From Pantanalinema sp. GBBB05 (GTDB lineage: Bacteria > Cyanobacteriota > Cyanobacteriia > Leptolyngbyales > Leptolyngbyaceae), in NCBI GenBank assembly GCA_016743235.1, contig VRZD01000037.1, positions 1 through 64,000 of the forward strand: a stretch of 64,000 nucleotides of DNA, read 5' to 3'. A program made the position numbers and the translations under genes. How positions within the stretch are numbered: the first letter of the stretch is position 1; each line of letters begins with the position of its first letter. The notes below the pieces were generated by a model. The model did no database searches. It was not told the DNA's origin and worked only from the letters and a program-made list of their open reading frames with translations. Of this stretch, positions 1-7,609 are shown one piece after another.

Positions 1-111
1 TTGCCGTAATGGGTATGCCCGTATTTGATAATTTGAGGAGATTGGCACTTGGGACAGTTCATCGACTTAGCTGCAATGCTTGATTCTCCCAGCTTATCAA
101 ATCACCATTAC
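1..111 (-). mobile_element. Partial IS1-family element, 5' end of its transposase
   Basis: Read on the minus strand, an ATG at 62..60 opens a frame MNCPKCQSPQIIKYGHTHYG that runs off the window edge. This CPxC zinc-finger start followed by KYG is typical of the first part of IS1-family transposases. The element's outer end should lie near 110, by analogy with the 39-bp leader of the second copy at 7610. Immediately beyond it a ferredoxin frame resumes in mid-protein, so this insertion very probably cut that gene. The rest of the element is outside the window, so integrity and target duplication cannot be judged. Confidence 0.7.
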
Positions 112-112
112 T

Positions 113-286
113 ATGCATTACTACCCTACTTGTACTGTCAAACTGATTGAAGGCACAGTTGACCAATCCGAACGATCTTCTCTCAGTGACGAGCAGATGG
201 CTGAAGGGTATGTACTCATTTGCGTTGCGTATCCAAAAGCAGACTGTGTGTTGGAGACGCACAAAGAAGAGGAGCTATTTGGTTAA
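113..286 (+). pseudogene. C-terminal remnant of a plant-type [2Fe-2S] ferredoxin
   Basis: The frame contains CTVKLIEGTVDQSERSSLSD, then GYVLICVAYPKADC and a THKEEELFG end. This is the C-terminal half of a photosynthetic-type ferredoxin (PetF family), which carries electrons from photosystem I to FNR and other acceptors. The third loop cysteine (TGT at 131) and the fourth ligand (in VLICVAYP) remain. The N-terminal half with the first two cysteines is gone, replaced by the IS1-family end to the left. The remnant cannot bind a cluster. It lies 77 bp upstream of a rubredoxin-like gene on the same strand, so the two may once have been co-transcribed. Confidence 0.8.
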
Positions 287-363
287 ACAAGTCGGTGAAC
301 GAGCGACGGAATTAACAAATGATAGATCTTTCAAGTTTTTCTCATACTACTCAGGAGGAACTG

Positions 364-540
364 ATGGAACGATCTAGATGTCCAGTTTGTGGTCATATTT
401 ACGATCCAGCGGAAGCCGGAGATCCAAAGCCTGAAATTGCTCCAGGAACAGCATTTGAGGAGCTACCGGAAGATTGGAAATGTCCAGTCTGACGCACGAA
501 TAAGGTAACGTTTCAACCTGTGCTACCACAGGCAGTTTAG
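364..540 (+). pseudogene. Rubredoxin with an in-frame TGA at the fourth cysteine
   Basis: A strong ribosome site AGGAGGAA (353-360) precedes ATG 364. The protein begins MERSRCPVCGHIYDPAEAG and continues through PGTxFEELPEDWKCPV, which is the rubredoxin fold signature. Ligands C6, C9 and C40 are present. Codon 43, where the fourth cysteine belongs, is TGA (490-492). The frame then continues RTNKVTFQPVLPQAV to TAG 538, a plausible rubredoxin tail of normal total length (58 codons). A single base change from TGC or TGT explains it. Rubredoxins are small FeS4 electron carriers. The truncated product would lack one ligand, so this is most likely a recent pseudogene. A sequencing error or recoding are the alternatives. 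Confidence 0.8.
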
Positions 541-948
541 CAAGTTGTATTACAGGAGTAGTGCGTAGAACAGAGACTTACGTTAGGTAAGCTGAGCAAT
601 TTCAAAATGTACTGGCAGGGAGTTATACCGCTGTCTCCCCTTGCTGGATCTTGTAGGCGAGCGATGCCAGAGATCCAGACAGTGCAGACCAACCATGACG
701 AACGGTAGAGAGTTTTTATCGCTTCCTCTCCTTTCTTGCCACCAACGGCAGGCGAAACCCTGCGTTAGAGCGGTCAGAGGTGGCGATCGCTCAAGTCATG
801 TACACAACCCGATCAACAATCGCAAAAGAAATCACACCATGAATATGCCCATGCTTAAACATTTCATTCGCCTACTTCTCCCGTAAAGGGGCACTAAAAG
901 ATTCGTTTTCCATGACCACTCAAATCTTGTTGAAACGTAACGTTGGAT
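541..948. other. Non-coding stretch with no supported gene
   Basis: The only open frames here are short, lack a convincing ribosome site and resemble no family I recognise. One HIP1 octamer lies near 786. I see no strong terminator or paired repeat. Confidence 0.4.
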
Positions 949-1470
949 TCAGCGTCTGATGAGAAATAGCAGCCAATGCCATAGCCACCTGAATATCTTT
1001 AGGAGTGTGATTTCCTTGGGTGTTGTTTCTGTACTTCGCCCTGTCCCGATGACATGCTGCAGATGCAGTTCTGTGGCAATACCGGCTGGCACATTGGTCG
1101 CCATTGGTAAGGGGGAATGCTTACCCAGTAGCAGGTAATCAATCAGAAACATCAGCAGTTTCTCATCATGGCGATCGTCAACCCAGGTGTATTGGTTCGG
1201 ATCACGATTGACCAAGGCATTCCTGATGGCATAGGTTGAATCCGCTCTGGTGAGGCTCAATTGATAGATGCAATACCCCGTCCAACTGCGATGCAGATAG
1301 AGAATATTGTCTTCCATAAAAATGAACCACTTATCTTCCATCTGGGTTGGAATCAGACCCTTAGAGAGACGCTCATACTCCGGCTCAGTGAATTCTCGCT
1401 GAAGGGAAAGGGTCGAGCGTTGGACGGGCAAAGGCTGAAGATTTGACCAGGACTGGCGGGTGGCTGACAT
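949..1470 (-). CDS. Conserved hypothetical protein, 173 aa
   Basis: The start is ATG 1470 with AGGGCG seven bases upstream. The protein is soluble in its first two-thirds and carries the segment MEDKWFIFMEDNILYLHRSW followed by TGYCIYQL, near residues 44-72. I recall this Trp/His-rich pattern from small uncharacterised bacterial proteins, but cannot assign a function. The last 20 residues (IFRWLWHWLLFLIRR) are hydrophobic and basic, so the C-terminus could touch a membrane. No operon partner is evident: the AraC gene downstream in coordinates is on the same strand but 240 bp away. Codon use looks coding; function is unknown. Confidence 0.6.
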   Translation of the reverse strand: MSATRQSWSNLQPLPVQRSTLSLQREFTEPEYERLSKGLIPTQMEDKWFIFMEDNILYLHRSWTGYCIYQLSLTRADSTYAIRNALVNRDPNQYTWVDDRHDEKLLMFLIDYLLLGKHSPLPMATNVPAGIATELHLQHVIGTGRSTETTPKEITLLKIFRWLWHWLLFLIRR

Positions 1471-1712
1471 GTGATTCGCCCTGCTTCTATACTGTTGTCA
1501 CTGCGGATGAACTGCTAACGATTCCCTTCACCCGTCGCTAGCCAGTTTTCGGACTCCATCAATGAACCTGATCCGATCAATGGGCAACAAAATTGTTGGA
1601 CGGCACCTTGAGCAATTATAGGCTGTGCCATTCAACGGTCGCCGATTAGCGGAAATAGCGGCGATCGCATTCAGCCGCTATTTAATCTAAAAACAGGTTG
1701 GACAGAGAATAG

Positions 1713-2633
1713 TCAGGCTGTCCGTAAACGCTCAATATCTTTGATGGGTGGTGCGCCAAACATCCGGGAATATTCTCGGCTAAACTGTGAAGGGCTTTCA
1801 TACCCGACTTGATAGGCGGCACTAGTCGCATCGTCATGTTCGACCAGCATCAGCCGACGTGCTTCCAGTAGCCTCAATTGTTTCTGATATTGCAGCGGAC
1901 TCATTGAGGTCACTTTCCGGAAATGACGGTGGAAGGATGCAGCAGACATACTGGCTTGCTCAGCCAGATCCTCCACTCGTAACGGCTTCGTGAAATTAGC
2001 CTTGAGCCGTTTAATAATCTCAGCAATGCGCTGCATGTTACTGCCAGATGTCGCGATCTGGCGAACTGCTTCGCTTTGTTCGCCCATCAACAGCCGGTAA
2101 TAGATTTCGCGAATCATCATCGGTGCCAGAAACGGAATATCCTGCGGCGTATCCAGAAGCCGTGTGAGTCTAATGGCGCAATCAATCAACGTGACATCAG
2201 CGTTGCTCACAAACAAGCCTCTAACTGAGTGTTCTTTCTTCTCCATGTGGGGTTGAATTTGGGCAATAATCTCACAGAGTTGGACTGGGTCTAAGTTCAA
2301 CTTAAACCCTAAATAGGGCTGGTCGGGTGTCGCTTCTGTCACAAATCCACTCAGCGGCAAATCCACCGAGATGACAAGATACTGAGCGGCAGCATACTGA
2401 TACGTTTCCTCACCGAGCAAGGCTTCTTTTTTGCCCTGAATCACGATCGCGAGAACTGGTTCAAAGACATCGTGGATTGCTGTGGAAACAGACGATTCCC
2501 GCATGAATTCTAACTGACTGATCGTCGTCTGATGGGCACCGTTTCCCCGGGTGTCGGTGTAGTGTGCCACTAATGCCGCCAGTTCTTGACAGGCATGAAT
2601 GGCTGTACCCTGCTTCAGTGTTGCAATCATCAT
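1713..2633 (-). CDS. AraC-family transcriptional regulator
   Basis: A 306-residue regulator in two parts. The N-terminal half (about 25-180) matches the AraC_N type often paired with dehydrogenase genes. The C-terminal half has two helix-turn-helix units, at about 219-240 (RVEDLAEQASMSAASFHRHF) and 269-293 (AYQVGYESPSQFSREY), the classic AraC DNA-binding pair. The start ATG 2633 has AGGAAG six bases upstream; a second ATG follows at once. It is divergent from two SDR genes, and an inverted repeat (2732-2754) lies between them. By the usual logic of such pairs it probably controls the SDR operon in response to a small molecule. The ligand cannot be read from sequence. Confidence 0.88.
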   Translation of the reverse strand: MMIATLKQGTAIHACQELAALVAHYTDTRGNGAHQTTISQLEFMRESSVSTAIHDVFEPVLAIVIQGKKEALLGEETYQYAAAQYLVISVDLPLSGFVTEATPDQPYLGFKLNLDPVQLCEIIAQIQPHMEKKEHSVRGLFVSNADVTLIDCAIRLTRLLDTPQDIPFLAPMMIREIYYRLLMGEQSEAVRQIATSGSNMQRIAEIIKRLKANFTKPLRVEDLAEQASMSAASFHRHFRKVTSMSPLQYQKQLRLLEARRLMLVEHDDATSAAYQVGYESPSQFSREYSRMFGAPPIKDIERLRTA

Positions 2634-2731
2634 GTTGGCTTCCTGGCTGATGTAAGCATTCTCATTCGCTCATTATAGAGGACGCTTTTCCTTGTCAATC
2701 TTTTGTCTGAGAGGATTAGGCAATAACATGC

Positions 2732-2754
2732 GAGGTTTGTGTATTTGAAACCTC
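2732..2754. promoter_or_regulatory. Inverted repeat between the AraC gene and the SDR genes
   Basis: GAGGTTT and AAACCTC form a perfect 7-bp inverted repeat separated by nine bases. It lies 55 bp before the first SDR start and about 100 bp before the AraC start. Its position suggests an operator for the divergent promoters. AraC proteins more often bind direct repeats, so a different regulator or a hairpin in the SDR leader is possible. Confidence 0.4.
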
Positions 2755-2808
2755 ATTCCTTAAACCTATGCTGAACTCATGCCAAAAGAGCAATGAAAGG
2801 ATGAGGCA

Positions 2809-3576
2809 ATGGCACAAAATGCAACAAAGATTGCTTTAATCACAGGATCAAGCCGAGGGTTGGGCAGAAATACGGCTTTAGCCCTTGCCAACAAAGGGGT
2901 CGATGTCATTGTGACGTATCGTAGCAGCGAGGCAGAAGCAAAAAATGTTGTCTCTACGATTGGAGAAATTGGTGGTAAAGCTGTTGCACTGCAACTGGAT
3001 ACGTCTAACACCAAAACCTTTGACGATTTTGTGGTGCAAATCAAGCAATCACTCCAGGACACTTGGCAAACAGAACAGTTTGATTTCCTGGTTAACAACG
3101 CTGGGATTGGCGTTTATGCACCATTTGCAGAAACAACTGAAGAAGAATTCGATCGCTTGATGAACATTCATGTAAAGGGGGTTTTCTTCTTGACCCAGAA
3201 ACTTCTGCCATTGATTAAGGATGGTGGACGAATTGTCAATCTTTCCTCTGGTCTTGCCCGGTTTGCGCTACCTGGCTATGCCGCTTACGGCGCGATGAAG
3301 GGGGCGATCGAGGTGTTGACCCGATACCTGGCGAAGGAATTAGGACAACGACAGATTGCAGTAAACGTCGTGGCTCCTGGTGCGATCGAAACCGATTTTG
3401 CTGAAGGTGCAGTGCGTGACAATCCAGAGATTAATAACTTCATCGCCTCGCAGACGGCTTTAGGTCGCGTGGGTCTTCCAGATGATATTGGCGGAGCGAT
3501 CGCATCCTTACTTTCCGAAGATAACCGCTGGGTCAATGCCCAAAGAATTGAAGTCTCCGGCGGCATGTTTCTCTAA
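2809..3576 (+). CDS. SDR-family oxidoreductase
   Basis: A 255-residue classical short-chain dehydrogenase/reductase. The NAD(P) motif ITGSSRGLGR has glycines G13, G17 and G19. The NNAGIG motif lies in the middle, and the active-site pair is Y160-x3-K164 (YGAMK) after a Ser in NLSSG. The C-terminal part (DDIGGAIASLLSEDNRWVNAQRIEVSGG) resembles FabG-like 3-oxoacyl reductases, but substrate cannot be fixed. It is followed after 33 bp by a second SDR and is divergent from an AraC regulator, an arrangement common for inducible carbonyl-reducing operons. Confidence 0.9.
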   Translation: MAQNATKIALITGSSRGLGRNTALALANKGVDVIVTYRSSEAEAKNVVSTIGEIGGKAVALQLDTSNTKTFDDFVVQIKQSLQDTWQTEQFDFLVNNAGIGVYAPFAETTEEEFDRLMNIHVKGVFFLTQKLLPLIKDGGRIVNLSSGLARFALPGYAAYGAMKGAIEVLTRYLAKELGQRQIAVNVVAPGAIETDFAEGAVRDNPEINNFIASQTALGRVGLPDDIGGAIASLLSEDNRWVNAQRIEVSGGMFL

Positions 3577-3609
3577 TTCAAACCAACTAAAACAAACAGG
3601 AAAATCGCC

Positions 3610-4344
3610 ATGTTAAATGTAGAGAACAAAGTCATTGCGATCACTGGGGCGAGTAGCGGCATTGGTGAAGCCACAGCCAAATTACTGGCTGAAAATGGCG
3701 CCAAGGTTGTTTTGGGAGCACGGCGTACAGACAGGCTAGAAACGATTGTTGAAGAGATTCGTCGTCAGGGTGGCTCAGCAGCATTCAAGCCGGTGAACGT
3801 TGCCGATCGCGAGGATATGAAAGCGTTCATTCATTTTGCCAAAGATACCTTTGGTCGGATTGATGTGATTTTTAACAACGCCGGTGTCATGCCATTATCT
3901 CCAATGAGTGCCCTCAAAGTTGAACAATGGGACACGATGATCAACGTCAATATCAACGGTGTATTGAATGGGATTGCAGCCGGTTTACCGATTATGGAAG
4001 CGCAAGGTGGTGGTCAATTTATCAACACCGCATCCATTGCCGCCCATGTGGTAGTCCCAACTGGCGCCGTCTACTGTGCAACCAAATACGCGGTTTGGGC
4101 AATCTCCGAAGGACTGAGGCAGGAATCGAAAAACATCCGTGTGACCACGATCTCTCCTGGTGTTGTGGAGACCGAACTTGGTTCTGATATCACAGACGAT
4201 TCAGCAGAAGAAGCATTGAAAGAATTTCGTAAAACTGCCTTAACACCGGATGCGATCGCCAGAGCCGTTTTATATGCCGTCTCCCAGCCCGATGATGTGG
4301 ATGTCAATGAAATCGTTGTTCGCCCGACAGCCAGTGCCTTCTAG
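3610..4344 (+). CDS. SDR-family oxidoreductase, second gene of pair
   Basis: A 244-residue short-chain dehydrogenase/reductase. It has ITGASSGIGEATAKLL at the NAD(P) site, NNAGVMPLSP, a catalytic Ser in NTASIAAH and Y155-x3-K159 (YCATK). The pattern after the active site (SPGVVETELGSDI) fits the YdfG-like group that reduces 3-hydroxy acids or small aldehydes/ketones. AGGAAAA precedes the ATG by seven bases. It is probably co-transcribed with the SDR 33 bp upstream under the divergent AraC regulator. The two paralogues are only distantly similar, so they probably act on different substrates rather than being a recent duplication. Confidence 0.9.
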   Translation: MLNVENKVIAITGASSGIGEATAKLLAENGAKVVLGARRTDRLETIVEEIRRQGGSAAFKPVNVADREDMKAFIHFAKDTFGRIDVIFNNAGVMPLSPMSALKVEQWDTMINVNINGVLNGIAAGLPIMEAQGGGQFINTASIAAHVVVPTGAVYCATKYAVWAISEGLRQESKNIRVTTISPGVVETELGSDITDDSAEEALKEFRKTALTPDAIARAVLYAVSQPDDVDVNEIVVRPTASAF

Positions 4345-4374
4345 CCCTTTAAACAGATAGCTTGGATTTAAGGG
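4345..4374 (+). terminator. Weak terminator-like hairpin after the SDR pair
   Basis: CCCTTTAAA directly follows the stop codon and pairs imperfectly with TTTAAGGG sixteen bases later. There is no T-run, so this may only stabilise the 3' end. Confidence 0.3.
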
Positions 4375-4785
4375 ATTAGAGCAGGTTGGTGGTTTTGAAT
4401 AAAATTGGTCGCTATGACGCTAATTCACTGCCACCTGCTTGCTTTAGCTTTCTCGAAACGATTTTGCCAGGCAAGACATTAGCAGAAGAGAAAACTGAGC
4501 AAAATCGAGGTCACTGAAAATGAGGTTCAGCTGATCACATGACGTCATATACGGATTGTCCTTCGAGTGAGCGGTCCGAGCAACGTGGGCTGTCTCAAGC
4601 CGCACCAGGAGAATGGGATGATCCGTCAGGGACACGGAACTACCTGCTGGTGCGCGACCGAACTTGACGTTTTAGCATCGTATCTGTCCAGGATGCAGGG
4701 AACTGTCAGATAATGGTCTGAGAATAATCAGATGCAGAAAGTAAGATGATCTCTATCTGAAATCCAGCCCACTTTTTCCTCGATA
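4375..4785. other. Intergenic region before the recombinase gene
   Basis: I found no supported gene. A short TGACGTCA palindrome occurs near 4539. The recombinase start at 4786 lacks a clear ribosome site. The region could hold the attachment site of an element served by the recombinase, but I see no tRNA or direct repeat to support that. Confidence 0.3.
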
Positions 4786-5808
4786 ATGACTTCATCCGCT
4801 TCTGATTCTGTTTTAGCGATCGCACCGCGTTCTCTCCCGGAAATCATCATCGTGCCGATCGAGGGTGGTAAGAAACCAGACCCTCGACGCGAAGAACCAC
4901 CAGATCTACGTCACTGGCAAATTGAAGAATTCCTGCGGCAGACGGGAAAATCAGACAACACTCAACGGGTTTACCGGGGACAGTTGGTGAGGTTTGCCAC
5001 CTGGGGCGGTAAGTCCTGGCTCGATGTGACGTCCAGTGATATTGGGAAATATCGACGAGAGTTGAAGCTCAAGGGACTGAATGCAACTTCGGTCAACCAT
5101 GCGCTCAATACGTTGAAGGCATTTTATGGGTGGTTGCGGCGGAGCAATGGCTATCCTATGAACCAGCCGTTGCCGACAGATGCGATCGACTTGGAACGGC
5201 AACCAGAACTGGAAGCGGACCACATTGACGCAGATGATCTAGACCAAATTTGGCAGGTGCTGGAGTTTGAGGAGAAAACAGCAGTGCGAGATCGCGCCAT
5301 TATTGCAGTCCTCAGTCATGGGTTACGGGCGTCAGAGGCATCAAACCTGAATGTGGAACACTGGAACGGCAAAATCCTCAAAGTACATCGTTCTAAAGGG
5401 CAGAACGTGAGTGAGGTACCGTTAAATCGGGATGCGAGACAGTACCTGGAAGCTTATCTGGAGTGGCGACGGCAGCAGGGCGGAATGTTTGAGCCAGTGC
5501 CGGAAAGTCCGATGTTTTTGGCGCAAGACCCGAAGAGTGCTGGGAACCGGTTGGGCTACAAAGGGTTGCACCGGATGGTGAAGAAGTTGGGGGCGATCGC
5601 TGGAGTGGAAGATCTCAACCCCCATCGGTTCCGGCATACCTTTGGGACGGAGGTGACGCGGCGAGGGGTAGACCCGCTGTTTGGTAAAGAGTTGATGGGG
5701 ATCAAGAGCGATCGGGGCTTTCAACGTTATACCAAGGGGGTCTTCAAGCAGGCGGCAGCGGAGGCATACTTGAAGGCGATCGGCGAGGATGAGGATGAGA
5801 AAAATTAA
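4786..5808 (+). CDS. Tyrosine recombinase/integrase
   Basis: A 340-residue XerC/D-like recombinase. The N-terminal SAM-like DNA-binding domain (about 45-125) contains TGKSDNTQRVYRGQL and NHALNTLKAFYGWL. The catalytic domain has R181 (HGLRASE), K204 (RSKGQ), H280-x2-R283 (HRFRH) and nucleophile Y315 (RYTKG). The position before the tyrosine normally held by His or Trp is I306 (LMGIKS), an unusual replacement of a catalytic-pocket residue. Family members cut and rejoin DNA through a 3'-phosphotyrosine link. No phage or integron genes surround it, so its own element is not obvious. It may be a domesticated or relic integrase. Confidence 0.88.
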   Translation: MTSSASDSVLAIAPRSLPEIIIVPIEGGKKPDPRREEPPDLRHWQIEEFLRQTGKSDNTQRVYRGQLVRFATWGGKSWLDVTSSDIGKYRRELKLKGLNATSVNHALNTLKAFYGWLRRSNGYPMNQPLPTDAIDLERQPELEADHIDADDLDQIWQVLEFEEKTAVRDRAIIAVLSHGLRASEASNLNVEHWNGKILKVHRSKGQNVSEVPLNRDARQYLEAYLEWRRQQGGMFEPVPESPMFLAQDPKSAGNRLGYKGLHRMVKKLGAIAGVEDLNPHRFRHTFGTEVTRRGVDPLFGKELMGIKSDRGFQRYTKGVFKQAAAEAYLKAIGEDEDEKN

Positions 5809-5849
5809 CCGTCAAATCAGCAGTTGTCCCGTGTCTTGCCTTGGTCGAA

Positions 5850-6209
5850 TTACCCATGCGCGGCACGACGGAACAACCACGCCGATCCGGCAAACAGAGC
5901 GATAAAAAATCCATTCAGAAGCATAAGTTCTAGCGGTCCACTCCAGGGGTAGCCCAACTGAGCAGTCAGCGTGATCGTAGCGACAGAGGTCTGAGCAAAT
6001 GCCGTGGCGAACAGCGCACGGGACATTCCACGGGGGCGAAAGTGTGCGATGAGGGAGCCAATGATCCCGACAGCGAGTACCCCGAAGTACATCAGGTTGG
6101 CAGGGTCACCATCTCTCCCGATAATGCCGACGCCTAAACTAAGCCAGACCAAGATGAGTGCTGCTACGATCGCGACACCAGCGGCAAATCGATACATCGT
6201 GTTGTTCAT
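5850..6209 (-). CDS. Small four-helix membrane protein
   Basis: I place the start at ATG 6209 (MNNTMYRFAAG) because AAGGAGGAACC sits immediately upstream; the longer frame to 6245 has no such signal. The 119-residue protein has four hydrophobic segments, roughly residues 6-27, 38-55, 66-84 and 91-110, with short polar loops and a basic C-terminus (FRRAAHG). This looks like a small integral inner-membrane protein with DoxX-like or EamA-like spacing, but I do not recognise the family. It lies alone between the recombinase and an AlkC-like gene, so context gives no function. Confidence 0.65.
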   Translation of the reverse strand: MNNTMYRFAAGVAIVAALILVWLSLGVGIIGRDGDPANLMYFGVLAVGIIGSLIAHFRPRGMSRALFATAFAQTSVATITLTAQLGYPWSGPLELMLLNGFFIALFAGSAWLFRRAAHG

Positions 6210-6318
6210 GGTTCCTCCTTGATTGGTGGTAACGTCGTGCCGCAATATCCTTTTGTTCCTTCGATTGCAGAACGTTGCAAGACTGTAAAGGTAGTGTGAT
6301 GAATGGCAAACAAGCCCA

Positions 6319-7476
6319 TCAAATCTCTACGTTGTCAAGGATATGAGCATCGCTGGGTGGCAGTGTCCTGATTAATTCAAAGGAGCCTAAGGGAAACGTT
6401 TGTCCATTCAACAGGATTTCTATCAAATGGCTTCCAGGGTAATGTTTACGGGTTGTCATGTCTGCCAGGGAAATGGCTTTACCGAGTTGTATCGTTTCCC
6501 TTGGTGCCAGTTCAACGGTCTTTAACTTGAAAACCTTGGGGCTGGTTTTGCCATTTGATTTGACAAAATGAATCCGCAGATCAACCAAAAGTCGCTGAGG
6601 CTGAGAACCTGTGTTGGTGATTGTAAAGGCAATGGAGAGAGAATTCCCAATAATGGCTGGTTGAGGGGTAATGCTAACGTTGCCAATCGATACCGTGACG
6701 CCATCACTAAAGCCTAGAGCGGCGATCGCTCCGGGGTCAGCTCGTTTGACAGCCGATCGCAGTGCGTGACGAATCAACCAGCGCCGTTCATCGGTGGCAT
6801 TGACTAACCAGCGGTGAGCAATTTCCACCAGTAATAACGGATGATCCTTGCCGATGTCATTCAGATTATTGGCAACAGAACGGCGGACATAGAGTTCAGG
6901 ATCATCTTTGAGTAGTTCCAGCAATTCCAGGACAGGGTAGGGATTTTTCTGGAATTCTCGTAAACGAGGTGCCCAAGGCAAGCGGGGGCGAGTGCCTTCG
7001 GAGACTAAGCGACGTACATGGGTGCTGGGGTCTTGTGTCCATGTTTTCAGCCGTGCCAGGGTCGCTTCGGGATACCGTTCTAGAAATGGGCGAATACTAA
7101 GTTCAGCGGTAAACCGCTGCGTTAACTCATACTGAGCCTGCATCGAAGCCTCAAAATACTCAAGCCCGTATTTTGCAACGAACAGAACATGAGGAAGGTA
7201 GAGGAAAGGAGCCATGCCAGACTGTTTTGTCTCTTCGAGTTTCGGACCCAATGAGGCGATCAGAACATCGGCAGCTTCTTCGTAGTTGCTGGGCAAATGA
7301 TGATGGAGTGCCTCCGCGATTTTCCATCCTCGCACCATCAGGTTCAGGTCATCATATCCATCGAGTACCTCGTTCAAAAAGGTTTCTGTCGCAAAGGTAG
7401 GAGTGACCCCAGCGATCATTGCAGCAATTTTCTGGGGTATCTCAATGCCAAATTGGTTTTTAAGGGGTTCAGCCAA
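6319..7476 (-). CDS. AlkC-like DNA alkylation repair protein
   Basis: A 385-residue HEAT-repeat protein of the AlkC/AlkD superfamily. Residues about 1-245 are helical repeats, including FLERYPEATLARLKTWTQD, HVRRLVSEGTRPRLPW and YVRRSVANNLNDI. Residues about 255-370 form a beta-rich segment (TNTGSQPQRLLVDLRIHF) that looks like the immunoglobulin-like domain known from one AlkC subgroup. AlkC glycosylases excise small cationic N-alkyl adducts such as 3-methyladenine without flipping the base. The product should be cytosolic and act in base excision repair. It is a single gene, transcribed away from the IS1 copy upstream. I am confident of the family; activity is inferred. Confidence 0.82.
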   Translation of the reverse strand: MAEPLKNQFGIEIPQKIAAMIAGVTPTFATETFLNEVLDGYDDLNLMVRGWKIAEALHHHLPSNYEEAADVLIASLGPKLEETKQSGMAPFLYLPHVLFVAKYGLEYFEASMQAQYELTQRFTAELSIRPFLERYPEATLARLKTWTQDPSTHVRRLVSEGTRPRLPWAPRLREFQKNPYPVLELLELLKDDPELYVRRSVANNLNDIGKDHPLLLVEIAHRWLVNATDERRWLIRHALRSAVKRADPGAIAALGFSDGVTVSIGNVSITPQPAIIGNSLSIAFTITNTGSQPQRLLVDLRIHFVKSNGKTSPKVFKLKTVELAPRETIQLGKAISLADMTTRKHYPGSHLIEILLNGQTFPLGSFELIRTLPPSDAHILDNVEI

Positions 7477-7525
7477 AAATAACTCCTTCTGAGCAAACTT
7501 TTGGAATGGAGATTTTGGATGCTGG

Positions 7526-7609
7526 CTACTCTACTCCATCCTTACGCTTTGAGGATTGCCTAGCTTTCTCAATAATGCTCTGTATCTCTGCGTCTAATGC
7601 AGTTTGTTC
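7526..7609 (-). other. Short open frame abutting the IS1 copy, possible gene tail
   Basis: From the IS1 boundary a minus-strand frame reads EQTALDAEIQSIIEKARQSS, then KRKDGVE and a stop. It looks like a charged C-terminal tail. It is in neither the sequence nor the composition expected for the middle of the kinase broken on the other side of the element, so it may be the end of a different gene joined by deletion. Chance cannot be excluded at this length. Confidence 0.2.

Noticed and set aside
364..540. Selenocysteine-containing rubredoxin
   Set aside because: The TGA position is suggestive, but cyanobacteria generally lack selenocysteine machinery, the adjacent ferredoxin is also broken, and a one-base change explains it. 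Kept only as a check.
641..886. 81-codon plus-strand frame
   Set aside because: No ribosome site, unnatural composition and no family resemblance.
4345..4785. Attachment site for the tyrosine recombinase
   Set aside because: No tRNA gene, direct repeat or phage genes can be seen on either side.
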